64,000 nt of DNA. Source: Elmis aenea (taxonomy: Eukaryota; Arthropoda; Insecta; Coleoptera; Elmidae). The position numbers and the translations under genes were made by a program. The DNA lies in the NCBI GenBank assembly GCA_947652605.1, contig OX393576.1, positions 11,248,575-11,312,574 of the forward strand, in the 5' to 3' direction. The notes beneath the pieces were generated by a model. That model saw nothing but the letters and a program-made list of their open reading frames with translations, searched no databases and was not told the origin of the DNA. Positions 24,009 through 34,517 of the stretch are shown piece after piece. The first letter of the stretch is position 1. Each line of letters opens with the position of its first letter.

Positions 24009-25297
24009 CTGAAGGGGGAGGTAATACAGTCCCAAATGTAGCGTAGTTAATTAATTACATATAATAAAAGTTTAGATCTGCACCAAAGTTGAAGAAGCTT
24101 AGGTCAAAACCATGACACATTGAGGCGCATAGCTCAAGGTGGATTATTTTGCTTTTGCATGTAATAATTGTAGGGGAGGTAATGCACTCCCAAACGACGT
24201 GGTCAATGAATTACACAAAATTAACGTTTAGATCTGTACCAAAGTTGAAAATGTTCTTTGAGGAAGTTTAAATTAAAAACATAGCCATATTAAGACGCAT
24301 CTCTAAAGGTAAATAATTTTGCTATTGGATGTCATAATTAAGGGGGAGGTAATGCACTCCCAAATCCGACGTTTTTAATAAATTACGTAAATTTTACATT
24401 TAGATCTGTACCAAAGTTGAAAATGTCTTTTAGGAGGTTTAAATTAAAAACACATTGAGACGCATCGTTTAAGGTAAATTATTTTGTCATTGCATATGTC
24501 GATATGTCACTACCACTCCCAAACCCGACGTAGTCAATGAGTTACACAAAATTAACGTTTAGATCTGTACCAAAATGGAAAATGTTCTTTGAGAAAGTTT
24601 AAATTAAATACATAGCCATCTCTAATGGTAAATAATTTTGCTATTGGATGTCATAATAAAGGGGGAGATAATGCACTCCCAAACCCGACGTTGTTAATGA
24701 ATTACACAAAATTAACGTTTAGATCTGTACCAAAGTTAAAAATGTTTTTTGAGGTAGTTTAAATTAAAAACAGCCACATTGAGACGCATCGTTTAAGGTA
24801 AATTATTTTGTCATTGCATGTCATAATTAAGGGGGAGGTAATGCACTCCTAAACCCTACGTTGTTAATGAATTACACAAAATTAACGTTTAGATCTGTAT
24901 CAAAGTTGAAAATGTTTTTTTAGGAAGTTTAAATTAAAAACATAGCCACATTGAGACGCATCGTTTAAGGTAAATTATTTTGTCATTGCATGTCATACTT
25001 AAGGGGGAGGTAATGCACTCCCAAACTCGCCGTGGTTAATTAGCTACATAAAATAAAAGTTTAGATCTGTACCAAAGTTGAACGGAGTTAGTAACTGGCA
25101 GTGAGAAACATGTTGACGCTCCATCAACGTCTTATCCTTTCGTTTCAAATAATTTCGTCAACACACGAAGAGCTTCCCCGCGGAAAAACAATGAAAAACC
25201 GCTTTCACTTTTAAAACAACATACTGTTCCAACTGCTTCCGAAACTTGTCGAAAAAAAATCACATAAATCAAAGACGGCGCTAGTTTAGATTCTTAC

Positions 25298-25614
25298 GGA
25301 GTCGAGGTGATAACGCGGAGGACCCCCGTTACCATGATGACAATCGAAGTGCAGTCGAATCGAACAGTCAATCGCACAAAACACGTGGGGTCGGTACGGG
25401 ACGGGATCGATGCCCGGACAAATCGTCGCGTACGGAAGTTGTTTGAAGACTGGCTTGGCGTAGCGGCCGCTCTTGCGTCGCTAGTCGGTGGGACAGATCC
25501 GCGCAGATTATGCGAGTCCTCCACCACGGTGCAAACAGAATGCATTGACCGCATCACTTGCTCAAACAATCGCCACTCTGCAATGTCAATAACTTCATAT
25601 TTCGGATCAATCAT
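25298..25614 (-). CDS. Candidate first coding exon of an unknown host gene
   Basis: On the minus strand an ATG-started frame (MIDPKYEVIDIAEWRLFEQV at its start) stays open for 105 codons and reaches CC|GTAAGA, a consensus splice donor at 25297-25292. The same GTAAGA contains an in-frame TAA, so the alternative is a short complete protein of 106 residues. Base composition is strikingly different from the rest of the window: rich in G+C and CpG (for example GCGGCCGC near 25463) where everything around is AT-rich. I do not recognise the protein; it has no obvious signal peptide, zinc finger or repeat, and a serine/threonine/arginine-rich middle (residues 45-75). Upstream sequence lacks a polypyrimidine-AG acceptor, so a first exon is more likely. 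The plus strand is also open here, which weakens the coding argument. Confidence 0.4.
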
Positions 25615-25756
25615 CCCATTTTAGAGACAACCCCTTCGGTACAAAGTTATATCGAAGAACATTCCCGCGAGGTTCAGTGGAAATTCGATAGCACCGGTGC
25701 GGGATTATAGTTCATAACATAAATAATGAACGGTTTAGTCATCATAGTTATTGCAG

Positions 25757-25955
25757 TAACGAAAACAAAAGGTTTTCCACCATTAATAGCTTCAGACACT
25801 GCCAGGATGCAATGAGATGCACGTTGACCCTCAAACTTAGGACTCTCTTATATTTATGCCAATAAAGCTTTTGCACCATCGAAAACAAAAAAGAGATCCC
25901 ACGTTCATCAATAACTTCCGACGATTGTCAGGATGCAATAAGACGTAATTTATCG
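25757..25955. repeat. Imperfect tandem duplication, about 125 bp apart
   Basis: GAAAACAAAAGGTTTTCCAC then CATTAATAGCTTC and CAGGATGCAATGAGATG at 25759-25820 recurs as GAAAACAAAAAAGAGATCCC then CATCAATAACTTC and CAGGATGCAATAAGACG at 25879-25946. This is a diverged two-unit duplication just upstream (minus-strand sense) of the candidate exon. Confidence 0.6.
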
Positions 25956-26754
25956 ACACGTCATTCGAGAACCCGAACGAACTAAGGTTTAATTGTTTAA
26001 AATGATATAAAAACCGGTATCCTCTATATAAGATGTGTAAATTACACTTGTTTAAGTAACTTGCAGTGTATTGCTCCTTTTTCATCAATTACCTAAGCTG
26101 CAGTAGATTAAGTAGTTCCATGCACTACCTCATTTTGACGAATTTGTACTTTTAAAGAGTTCGTTATTCCAGAAATGAAGATTCGCGATGTCTTCCAAGT
26201 CGTATTTACTTGGTGCTTTTTTTAGAGTTTAAAACTGTGATATCTCATTCGCTATAAGCGAAAAAGGCTCTTTAAATATTTGATCAAAAACAATGGATTA
26301 CATACAATCAAAACAATGGACTACATACAATAAGTCATTGGAACTTTAGATAGATTATTGGCTTGTGCTTGTGAGACCAACGATGGGCTTAAGCAAGAAA
26401 CCTAATTCCAAAGCAGCCTTGATAATAAACGCTTGAAGGCCGATGGCTTCCGTTTCCTCGATATCTGCTACTCCTTGTTATGACTGTTGGTATTATTTAA
26501 ATAATATTTATAAAAGGATGTAGAAAATTATTAATTTTTGTGGCGCTTTCACTAAAGAATTACATCTTGGTTGATATTGTTAGTTTGCAATGTGACCCAT
26601 AGAAGGTTTTTCATAAATTTAAAAGCTTAAAATATTGCGATTAATGTTAAGAAAACGGCGATTTATTTAGTCAAATGGGTTGCATAATTATAGGTTTATA
26701 TAGACTACCCCACGCAGAAAGTTTATTAATTGGTGGACAATTTCAATTTCTTAA
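25956..26754. other. No gene recognised
   Basis: Nothing supportable on either strand. Confidence 0.4.
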
Positions 26755-26930
26755 ATAACTCCAAGTCGAAAATCTTACTATAAAATGTTGGACGAAGGAG
26801 AGTTAGCCATCAGAATGTCATGAGAAATTTTATCAAATAAATTTACTTTTCTCATAACTTTATTGGTAAGTATTAATAGCCGCCAGTCAACCAAGAAAGT
26901 TGGTTCAAAATCGTTGTTCTGTAGTTTAAA
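26755..26930. repeat. Interspersed repeat fragment, pair with 17475-17660
   Basis: Diverged second copy of the unknown repeat described at 17475-17660; GGAGAGTTAGCCATC and CGCCAGTCAACC are the landmarks here. It ends where the F3 foldback begins. Confidence 0.5.
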
Positions 26931-26936
26931 AACAAG

Positions 26937-27628
26937 AGAGGGTCATGATACATTGTCGCTAGAATTTGATTAAGACTCTGTTTATTGCATCAAGGACATC
27001 AAAACTAAATGTTTTCCAGAGCTATACGTGCAACTGGCCATTTGGAAAAACTGAAAAATTAGTATAAAGAGGTCATTTTTGCGATCGCGTTGGCATGAAA
27101 CCGTCAGACACAAAGTCAAAATTTTTCTATTTACCAATGCGCGCATCCCTTGCAAACAAAATGGAGCAAAGTTTTTGAAAAAATCTTGAAAAGTTCCGTA
27201 GAAAAATGTCAAAAACAAAACCCCTGCGTAAGTGCTATGATTTGAGAAGTTGTGGTATATCTGTATAAACTATATCTATGCGACGCATGGGCGTTTAACA
27301 TAGGGAAAACCGTTTTTACAAACGCCTCGTTTTTGGCGTTTTTCTCCGGAACCGTTTAAGATTTTTTCAAAAACTTTGCACCATTTTACTTGCAAGGGAT
27401 GCGCGCATTGGTAAATAGAAAAATTTCGATTTTGTCCTGACGGTTTCATGGCCAAAGCGATCGCAACAATTACTTTTATTATTCAATTTTTCAGCTTTTC
27501 TCCTATTTTTCCGAAGGAAATAGCCAGTGGCACGTATAACTCTGCAAAACATTTAGTTTTGATGTTCTTGATGCAATAAACACAGCCTTAATCAAATTCT
27601 GGCGACAACGTATCGTGACCTTCCCTAG
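26937..27628. mobile_element. Foldback element F3, copy 2 (both arms, outer ends missing)
   Basis: The left arm starts GGTCATGATACATTGTCGCT and the right arm ends AACGTATCGTGACCTTCCCT. They pair over about 330 bp on each side of a centre near 27270. ACCAATGCGCGCATCC and its complement GGATGCGCGCATTGGT are conserved with the copy at 11964. About 85 terminal bases carrying the CAGGGTG end and the ATCTCG box in copy 1 are absent or decayed on both sides. Frames at 26982-27218 and 27367-27552 are arms of the palindrome. Confidence 0.82.
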
Positions 27629-27629
27629 T

Positions 27630-29844
27630 GAGATCAATTTAAATTTGGTATGTTTTATTGCTGAACTAAATGTGGTATTTTTGGCATTACTTATTCGTCA
27701 CATTTCAAATAAGTTAAGTCTGTAGTGTCACGTTAATTATTTTAATAACTGTTTTGTCGTTTTGCGATGTACTATGAAGTTTACTCCTGATTCTATGCCA
27801 AAATTGACAGTAAAAATTACGTTCGTTATAATCGGTTTAGACCAAAGTTAATCACAAAATTTTTACATCTTAAAAAGGTCTTCTAAGGGTCGATTAAGCC
27901 TCGCCCTACATTTTTGTAACAAAATTTCTGAATTAGAATTACACAAGTAACAATGTTATAATAAAAAAAGGTCTACCAATTTACACACACGCTGTATAAT
28001 GGTACAACGTTAAGTTTCATAAATAACAATAAAATTCGCAAGAAAGATCTTTTTTAAGTTTGAAAATTATTACAAGACTTTTAATTCGTTTTTAAATGAC
28101 TTTAATATACCCTTCTTCGGGTTTTCTACTGTGGAATGAACACCTTTAATTACAACCAGTTTCTTCAGAGATAATCAAAGATACCGCTGGTAATAGTCAA
28201 CTTAATAACAATGATTAAACGCGATCTATCATACACCGCCATTATTATTTATGAAAGATCATATTATTACGCCTTTTTGTGCATCCCGTTAATGTAGGTA
28301 TTCCAGATAAAGGTATACTTGATGAAGTTGAAAATGTTTTTTTTTTGTGCATTCCAGGCATTTTTAAATACATTTTTGAAATATTTGTATTGACCAAGTA
28401 GAATTTGATTCCAAAAGCAACAGTTATTTTAAAATAATCATGGAATTATCTGAGTAATCCATTAAATGCATTACCAAAGGGTTCAGTTAAAAATCATGTA
28501 TTAATATTACACACACGCCCAAATGACGCACGATAACATATTTTTTTTAAGTAAAACACTTGAAGCTATAGCCAATAGAATATGTGATATAATGTTATAA
28601 AGAACGAAATTATAACTTTAAGTTCTTCCGCGATGAGTCATTGCTACACAACCAACATTTAGCTCATTAGTGTTGTTAATAATTTTGTGTATCTCCTTAA
28701 AGATCATCAAATTCAATTTAATTTTTAAACGCTTTAGAGCTCTTTTTGCTAATGACAAAACGCGTGAAGCTGTGCAACTGCTTATGAATTTAAATTGAAG
28801 AAAAACAGAATAAGATAGGTGGTTTTTTTAAAAATTAAATACATAAACTTTAAAGCTTCATTTGTTAATATTAAAGTGTAATAAATTAATGCCTACATAA
28901 ATTTTCTATTAAACAGCTGAATAAAATTATAATGAGAGATATTTACAACCGACAACGTTGTCTGTCCAGAATCGTAATTCATAGTGATTGTATCAGAAAG
29001 CAATTAGTGTTATTTTTCTCCTATTACGATACGTTTTACAGCTAGTAATAATGAAGACAACGAATTAAGCTACTTTTAATCAATGCGTGTGGTCATTTAT
29101 AAATCGTATTAATGGTATTTTTAATGGCACACAGGTCCAGCAATAAAACTCGGCAAGTTAGTGTGCAAAATTACTACCAGGTCAAAATTAATTAGTATTT
29201 ATTAAAATTCGCTTGAGTTCTTGACAGTAATACGATTTTCTGTACAAATTATCTTGGTAAAGGCAGAAATATGCTAAAGATCTACAAATGTTATCTTACT
29301 TTTCGTAAACAGGAAATTAAAAATAGTTTTAAGTCAAAATTAATTAGTATTTATTAAAGTTTGCTTGTGTTCTTAATAGCAATACAATTTTTAGTACAGT
29401 TAAAGGTAGTTTGAAGACTGTTTATGGTTTACATAAGTATTTAAGACTTAAAAATTAACAAAGGGACGCGTTTTTTCTTTGAAAATTCAGACTGTTTTTT
29501 ACATGAATTAATTAAGACAAAACTTTCATGTCGACTAACGTTGTATTAAAAGTTTGGCGACTTTCCACAAATGCAAGAACGCTAAAGACCAATATTAAAA
29601 TTTATATATCTTCGTTTCCAAACATGGAAAAAATCTGTTAATTGAAAAATACTTCGAGATATAAGTTATTTAGTAATTACCTTTAATTTATGACAGCTTT
29701 CCTAGAAATCAATTTTGCCTGTCGTTATTTGGTTGTAATTTATTTAGCAACGGTAATACTTTGGTTTGAGTGTTGTGTAAAGCCCAATAAGATGTCGAAC
29801 GCCGTTTTTTTTTTTAAATCCTATTGCCAGAAGGGGTCTAATTT
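27630..29844. other. Long AT-rich stretch, no gene recognised
   Basis: About 2.2 kb without a supportable gene. It contains one diverged direct repeat (see 29178-29400). Confidence 0.4.
29178..29400. repeat. Direct duplication of about 75 bp
   Basis: GTCAAAATTAATTAGTATTT then ATTAAAATTCGCTTGAGTTC and AATACGATTTTCTGTAC, starting at 29182, recurs starting at 29333 as GTCAAAATTAATTAGTATTT then ATTAAAGTTTGCTTGTGTTC and AATACAATTTTTAGTAC. The spacing is about 151 bp. Origin unknown. Confidence 0.65.
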
Positions 29845-30180
29845 TTGAGCAGATTTATAACAAAATATAATTGGCCAATAAATAAAATGAGCCTAGGAAC
29901 ACACAAGTTCCTATGGCTGAGTTGCATATTTTCTGTGGGTGTTTTTAAGTTAGGATGGTATAAATTTATAAAAAAAATCATTAAAAGTGCATTTCGTAAT
30001 CGCTTAGAATTCAAAATGTATAAAAGGCAATTTTGCACTAGTAGGAACGTCCTAGACTGGCCATTTTCAAGCCTAGAGCTTAGCCCAATTAAAATATTGT
30101 GACACGAAGTTAAGAAAGTCTTGTGGAACGGCAGTCTACAGTCTAGAGAAAAAATAAGCTTCTGAAATGTAAAATAAAGC
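29845..30180 (+). pseudogene. Tc1/mariner transposase remnant
   Basis: The plus-strand frame reads GTHKFLWLSCIFSVGVFKLG, later VLDWPFSSLELSPIKIL, a stop, and HEVKKVLW. This parallels Tc1-type transposases, where GG-VMVWGCFS--GVG-L precedes the catalytic region and VL-WPAQSPDLNPIE-LWDELKR surrounds the last catalytic residue. Here the glutamate of the NPIE equivalent is lysine and a stop follows, so it is inactive. The usual QQDNDPKHTA stretch between the two is not recognisable. No inverted repeats were identified around it. Confidence 0.6.
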
Positions 30181-30184
30181 ATTT

Positions 30185-30942
30185 TTGGGATTATATTAGT
30201 CTAGAAAAATGTCAAAATTGGCTTTTACTAATCACAATTAAGTTTTTTCAAAACAAATTTTCGTCGCTAACAGTTTATTGCCCATTTTACATAGCAACAA
30301 AACACTTCAAACCAAATTCTGGTTGGTTGATTTGAAAAACCAAAAAATAAATGTTTATTTTTGCATTTCCATCGGCATTGATGTGAGTTGTTTACGAACA
30401 AAAACAGAAATCAACAGCGACGCTGCTCAGTCAATTAAGCGAAGCTAACAATTAATTTGGTTATTATTAGAAACCGATTATTATGCAAATCAAGCATGTT
30501 AATTCTTTATAAGCATTAACAGCGCATTTAAATGCACCAAAACAAGCAAATGGAATTAGTTTGGAATTCGGGATCAACAGTTTATCTCCACAATTATACA
30601 CCTTATATGTAAAAATAACCAGAATATAAATCAGTGTAATAAAATTAATTGTTTCAGGATTATTCACAAGATTAGCATATTGCCTAATGGTTAGTTTTAT
30701 GCTTTTTAAGATAGTAGTTATTCGTTAGGATTAAACAATGTCCATAATATTAATTATTTATCAAAAAAATCAATTAAATGTTTGTAATTTGATTATTTCA
30801 CACCGACATTTAAGTTATGGAGGTTAAGTGCCATGACAAATTGGCTTTTAAAAGAAGAGATAATGATATTTTTGTTAATAGTTTATTACTACAATTTACT
30901 TTAAATAACTAAAAAATATTATTGTATGAAAAACCGGTAAAT
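30185..30942. other. No gene recognised
   Basis: AT-rich; the minus-strand frame 30467-30667 has no motif. Confidence 0.4.
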
Positions 30943-31112
30943 ATTGTAAGAACCCAAAAATGAAGAATCAGTAAAGTTTAAAACAAAAGGATGCGTGCTT
31001 AGTCCTTTATTATTCTCACAAAACATGAGACCATTTCACCTAGGCAACTGTAAAATGGAAAAAATAAACATAATTGAGCAAATTTTCGCAGATGACAAGG
31101 TCTTAGAAATTA
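30943..31112 (+). pseudogene. Internally deleted RTE-like palm fragment, same lineage as 17677-19602
   Basis: The plus strand gives EESVKFKTKG, then CVLSPLLF, then MRPFHLGNCKMEK and IIEQIFADD. These align to residues 331-391 of the 641-residue protein with the GLKQG segment and the AIVVDEAIKKAKKK segment missing. Only about 170 bp remain; the catalytic Asp pair is preserved as FADD but the rest is gone. Confidence 0.7.
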
Positions 31113-31585
31113 TTTTAAGACGAAAATAGTTGAATTCATGAATATTACACGTACATTTTGCATCAACATTAAAATTCACTAGGAACTAGAAAACTATAAA
31201 CCAGGCAGCCGTTTTTTTATGCAAATTGCACTTGATACAGATAGATTTTCGTAAATCTAGACATATTTTTTACGCGCTTATTAATTGCGTGTTTGTTTAA
31301 AAGTGGTAAATAATTTTATAAGTTTGTGTGCAAGGACTTACGCTATTTTTGTCATCCCTCGGTATGAAATCGCTGGCTAAGGTATAAATTGTTTTCGAAT
31401 TACCTGCAACAACAAAAAAAACACATGTTAAAAGAGAACGAAAACATATGAGACTGGTATTTTCTTTGTTCCAAAAATACACTATTTATTAAATCATACA
31501 CGCACTGGGTACTGTTATTGTCAACTATACGCTATCGTTTACTGGACAATAAATAATATTATTCAACAATCTCGATTAAAACTGT
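31113..31585. other. No gene recognised
   Basis: Nothing supportable. Confidence 0.4.
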
Positions 31586-32042
31586 GGTAATGAATTTGTG
31601 TGCAGTGTATAGTGGGGGCACCGCCAGTACTAAGATAACAGTCAGTCACCCTGTAGCGCTCAACAAGGGAGCATCGACCACGTGATTTTTGTTACTATTA
31701 TGTATAACTTTAGTTCATGTAATACTATTTAAAATAAAACATTTATTAACCAGCATATACAGTCCACTCTATCTGGTCATAAATGTTTTGGCCCTTCGAG
31801 CCGGATAAACATTTTGGTCCTTCGAGCCGGATAAATATTTTGGTCCATCGACCAGGATACAATTAAATTGTGCTGGTTAATAAATGGTTTATTTTAAATA
31901 GTGATACATAACTAAGTTATGCATAATAGTACTTAACAAAAACACGTGCTCGATGCTCCCTTGTCGAACGCTGCAGGGTGACTGTCTGTTATATTTGTAC
32001 CGGCGGTACCTCCATTATACACTGCACACAAATTCATTACCA
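31586..32042. mobile_element. Inverted repeat pair around a 28-bp tandem repeat (possible inverted LTRs)
   Basis: Arms of about 200 bp are inverted copies: GGTAATGAATTTGTGTGCAG at the left and CTGCACACAAATTCATTACC at the right, exact over 20 bases, with ACCGCC-GTAC, CAGTCACCCTG and AAGGGAGCATCGA conserved inside. The centre (31785-31868) has three tandem units of about 28 bp around TTTGGTCCTTCGAGCCGGAT. From experience, that string is associated with insect BEL/Pao-type LTR retrotransposons just inside the LTR, and each arm ends with a TTTAAAATAAA signal and AACCAGCA. Two LTR ends head to head is one reading (inference); a simple foldback element is the other. Confidence 0.45.
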
Positions 32043-32164
32043 AGCTGGTAGTTTAAAGTCAGCCACAAGACGATTTTAGAAGTGTTACAGCAAATTATAC
32101 TCTTAATGTAGCACTAATTACTTGGCAAACGCAAAAACCGATATTTTTAGATGTATGGGCTGAT

Positions 32165-32880
32165 ACATTAAGAACATACAAAGAGAACATAAACACAACA
32201 AAGACAGATGCAATTGTTAAAGCGACATTTAATGGTTTCAATGATTTTAAAACAAGAAGGGATAGAGCGGGTAGCAAGTTTTAAATATTTAGGAACAATA
32301 ATAACAATAAAATAAGTGGCAAATTAGAAGAAGATGTGAATGTCAGAATGGCTGCAGCGACGAAATTTTAACACGCCTCTAATAAATACTTGATAAGTAA
32401 GAAGGGGATCTCAAAAGAAACTAAGAAGCCAATATTTAATGCAGTGTACGTACCAATTCTTACTTATGGTTCAAAAATTTGGGCACTAACAAGAAAGCAA
32501 AAACGAAGAATACAGTCGCAGGAGATGCGCATTTTGAGAAGAATAGAAGGATGTAGACTTATGATAAGATTAGCAAAGATAAAATCAGAAAAACCCTAGG
32601 AGAGAAAACCATAAAGAAACCAATTATGATGGTTGGGACATCTACTACGCATACCAGAAAGCAGGTACGCGAAAATGGGATGAAAAACGAAGTTCTAGGG
32701 AAAAATAAGTACAGCAAGACCAAGAAGAAAATGAGAAAACAAAGTAAGACATAGACTAGAAGAAAAAGGAAGACATGAGTCAAAGTTAGCGTATGGTAGA
32801 AACAAATGGAGAAGCACAATCAAGATTTGGAAAAAATATCCCGACACCCGAAGTTACAAGAGAATCTGATTAAGAAGTAG
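32165..32880 (+). pseudogene. RTE-like C-terminal fragment, several stops
   Basis: Reading through stops the plus strand gives INTTKTDAI, FKYLGTII, MISKKGISKETKKPIFNAVY then VPILTYGSKIWALTRKQKRR, EMRILRRIEG and LGHLLRIPESR. This is the same order as residues 411-579 of the 17677 protein (KYLG, LLYGSESW, EMRFLR, GHI-RM). The closest relative is 5600-6030. The longest intact piece is 69 codons starting at 32390. 5'-truncated and inactive. Confidence 0.78.
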
Positions 32881-33657
32881 AAGAAGAAATAGCGCTAAAT
32901 CCTTAGCCGATGTAAAATAGGTAACTAAACCCTGCTACTTTAACTAAATTACCCTATTAAACAATGCTGTCCTAAAACCACTTCAGTAACCCTTGTATTT
33001 TGATCCAATATTGAAAGGGAACAAGCTTATTTTGTCGGATACAGCAATTTTCCCAACTAATCCATTACATATCGACAGTCGGTTGTTTTCTTAAAAACAT
33101 TCCTTGCAGGAATATTAGCAGGAATCAGACATCAAACGCAGACGCCGTTATATTTTCGATTTGTATATCTGTCTCTTAAATTTGCGTGTATTGGTCAACT
33201 AAACTAGGCATAATAAACAGATATATTATCGGTTTTTATATCGACAAGGGGACGACCTAACACTAGCTATTTTTCCGATTGCCATCGTGAGCAGAAATTG
33301 ATGAGAATTCATTCTTTATGGTGCGATAGAAAGAGCAGTCACTGTAGTTTTTGTCGAAGTTTTTTCATAAGACGTCTAGCGAAGATGCACGCTTGTGACA
33401 GATTTGGACTCTTAAGATGGCTATGAACGATAAGCAAATGGCAGAAATTTGCTTAGCGTCGAGCAATTTTTCTTTTATTATTCAATTAATTCGAGTATGT
33501 GGAATGATAATGTTCGTATCTATAAAATGATCTGAATTATTTTTCTACCTTGGAGGCTACTAGAAGTTGTTGACTTAATAGGAATCTTGAATTTTTATGA
33601 CAGATATTAATTTAGCTGTTATTATTAATAACCAAATATGTCGAATATGTAAATAGC
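32881..33657. other. No gene recognised
   Basis: Slightly less AT-rich between 33200 and 33420 but no supportable exon. Confidence 0.4.
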
Positions 33658-33661
33658 TTAA

Positions 33662-34230
33662 CCTTTAACTAGTCGCGTGTACTGTGTATACATAACTACT
33701 CGCATGGCGCCTCGGAGGCACCATTGGGGTTTTATAACAATATTTTTGACTTAAAATCTTAAAAATGTGTTAAACTACTTTATTCATGAAATATAAGCTA
33801 AATCTTAAAAAGAATAACAATGACTAAATAAATTATAAGATATAAAAAATATATATCTGTATATAAAACATAACTGTAAAAACAGTTTTTTTTTTTTTTA
33901 ATACGAATCAAACATTGGATGCAAAGCATTCACTGCACAATTTTATTGTATGCTCTGAACAAATATTTTTATGGCATTGCGAACAAATTTGTTGCGAATG
34001 TCGATTTTTAGCCCTAGGGCATAAATGATAGCGTTCATGCCGAGTAGCACATAATTGCATTTTTCGGACTGTAAAATAGAGAAATATGAATAATACTATA
34101 TAATTCGTATTCCTAAAAGTACAATTGAGGAATACATAAACAGATATTAGTGACAAAAAAATTATTAAAAATGTAACAACGATTTAAAAAACGCTTGGCG
34201 CCTCTGCGGCGCCGTGCGACTACTTAAAGG
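33662..34230 (-). mobile_element. piggyBac-type element, deletion derivative
   Basis: The element is flanked by TTAA on both sides (33658-33661 and 34231-34234). The termini are CCTTTAACTAGTCGCG at one end and, inverted, CCTTTAAGTAGTCGCA at the other. The right subterminal region carries GGCGCCTCTGCGGCGCC and the left one GGCGCCTCGGAGGCACC. TTAA duplication plus the transposase C-terminus inside identify it as piggyBac. At 569 bp it has lost most of the coding region. Confidence 0.88.
33908..34156 (-). pseudogene. piggyBac transposase C-terminal cysteine-rich domain
   Basis: The minus-strand frame ends HLCPRAKNRHSQQICSQCHK then NICSEHTIKLCSECF. The C-C-C-C-C-H-C-C spacing matches the cross-brace zinc domain that closes piggyBac transposases and binds the terminal repeats (family knowledge). 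The preceding 40 residues are hydrophobic and unlike the DDD core, so they likely come from read-through across a deletion junction. The retained domain alone could at most bind DNA; whether it is expressed is unknown. Confidence 0.85.
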
Positions 34231-34517
34231 TTAATTTAATTTATAAAATATGAGCCGGCATTCACGATACCACATTTCTAGGTGGGCTATAGGCATATGC
34301 TGTAGTAATCTAATAGTTAAAGAATAGCAGTATATGTAAGTGTAATTAAAGAAATTAGGTATGTTATTTTTATGTGCAAATGATATTCACACATACTTAA
34401 TTCATACTAGAGGCTAAAAAAATAACCGACTTTATTTCAAACACCACATTAGAACTAGTACAACACAAAATACTTTGATAAATATAGAGAAAATCAAGAT
34501 AAAAAAGCATAGGAGAA

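Larger units (their letters stand above)
23240..25085. repeat. Satellite-like tandem array, unit about 160-172 bp, interrupted by a hAT element
   Basis: Consecutive units each contain GGGGGAGGTAATGCACTCCC, CAAA-CCGACGT, AATGAATTACACAAAATTAA, GTTTAGATCTGTACCAAAGT, GAGGAAGTTTAAATTAAAAA and CATTGAGACGCATC. The GGGGGAGG landmark occurs at about 24014, 24173, 24342, 24661, 24831 and 25003, with a degraded unit near 24510. A partial unit precedes 23316, so the array began left of the hAT insertion. The right edge breaks near 25085. Monomer length in this range is common for insect satellites; no function is implied. Confidence 0.88.

Noticed and set aside
25307..25624. Plus-strand frame of 105 codons in the CpG-rich patch
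   Set aside because: It overlaps the minus-strand candidate that has a better start and a splice donor. It has no in-frame ATG at its beginning and no recognised domain. It is not excluded outright.
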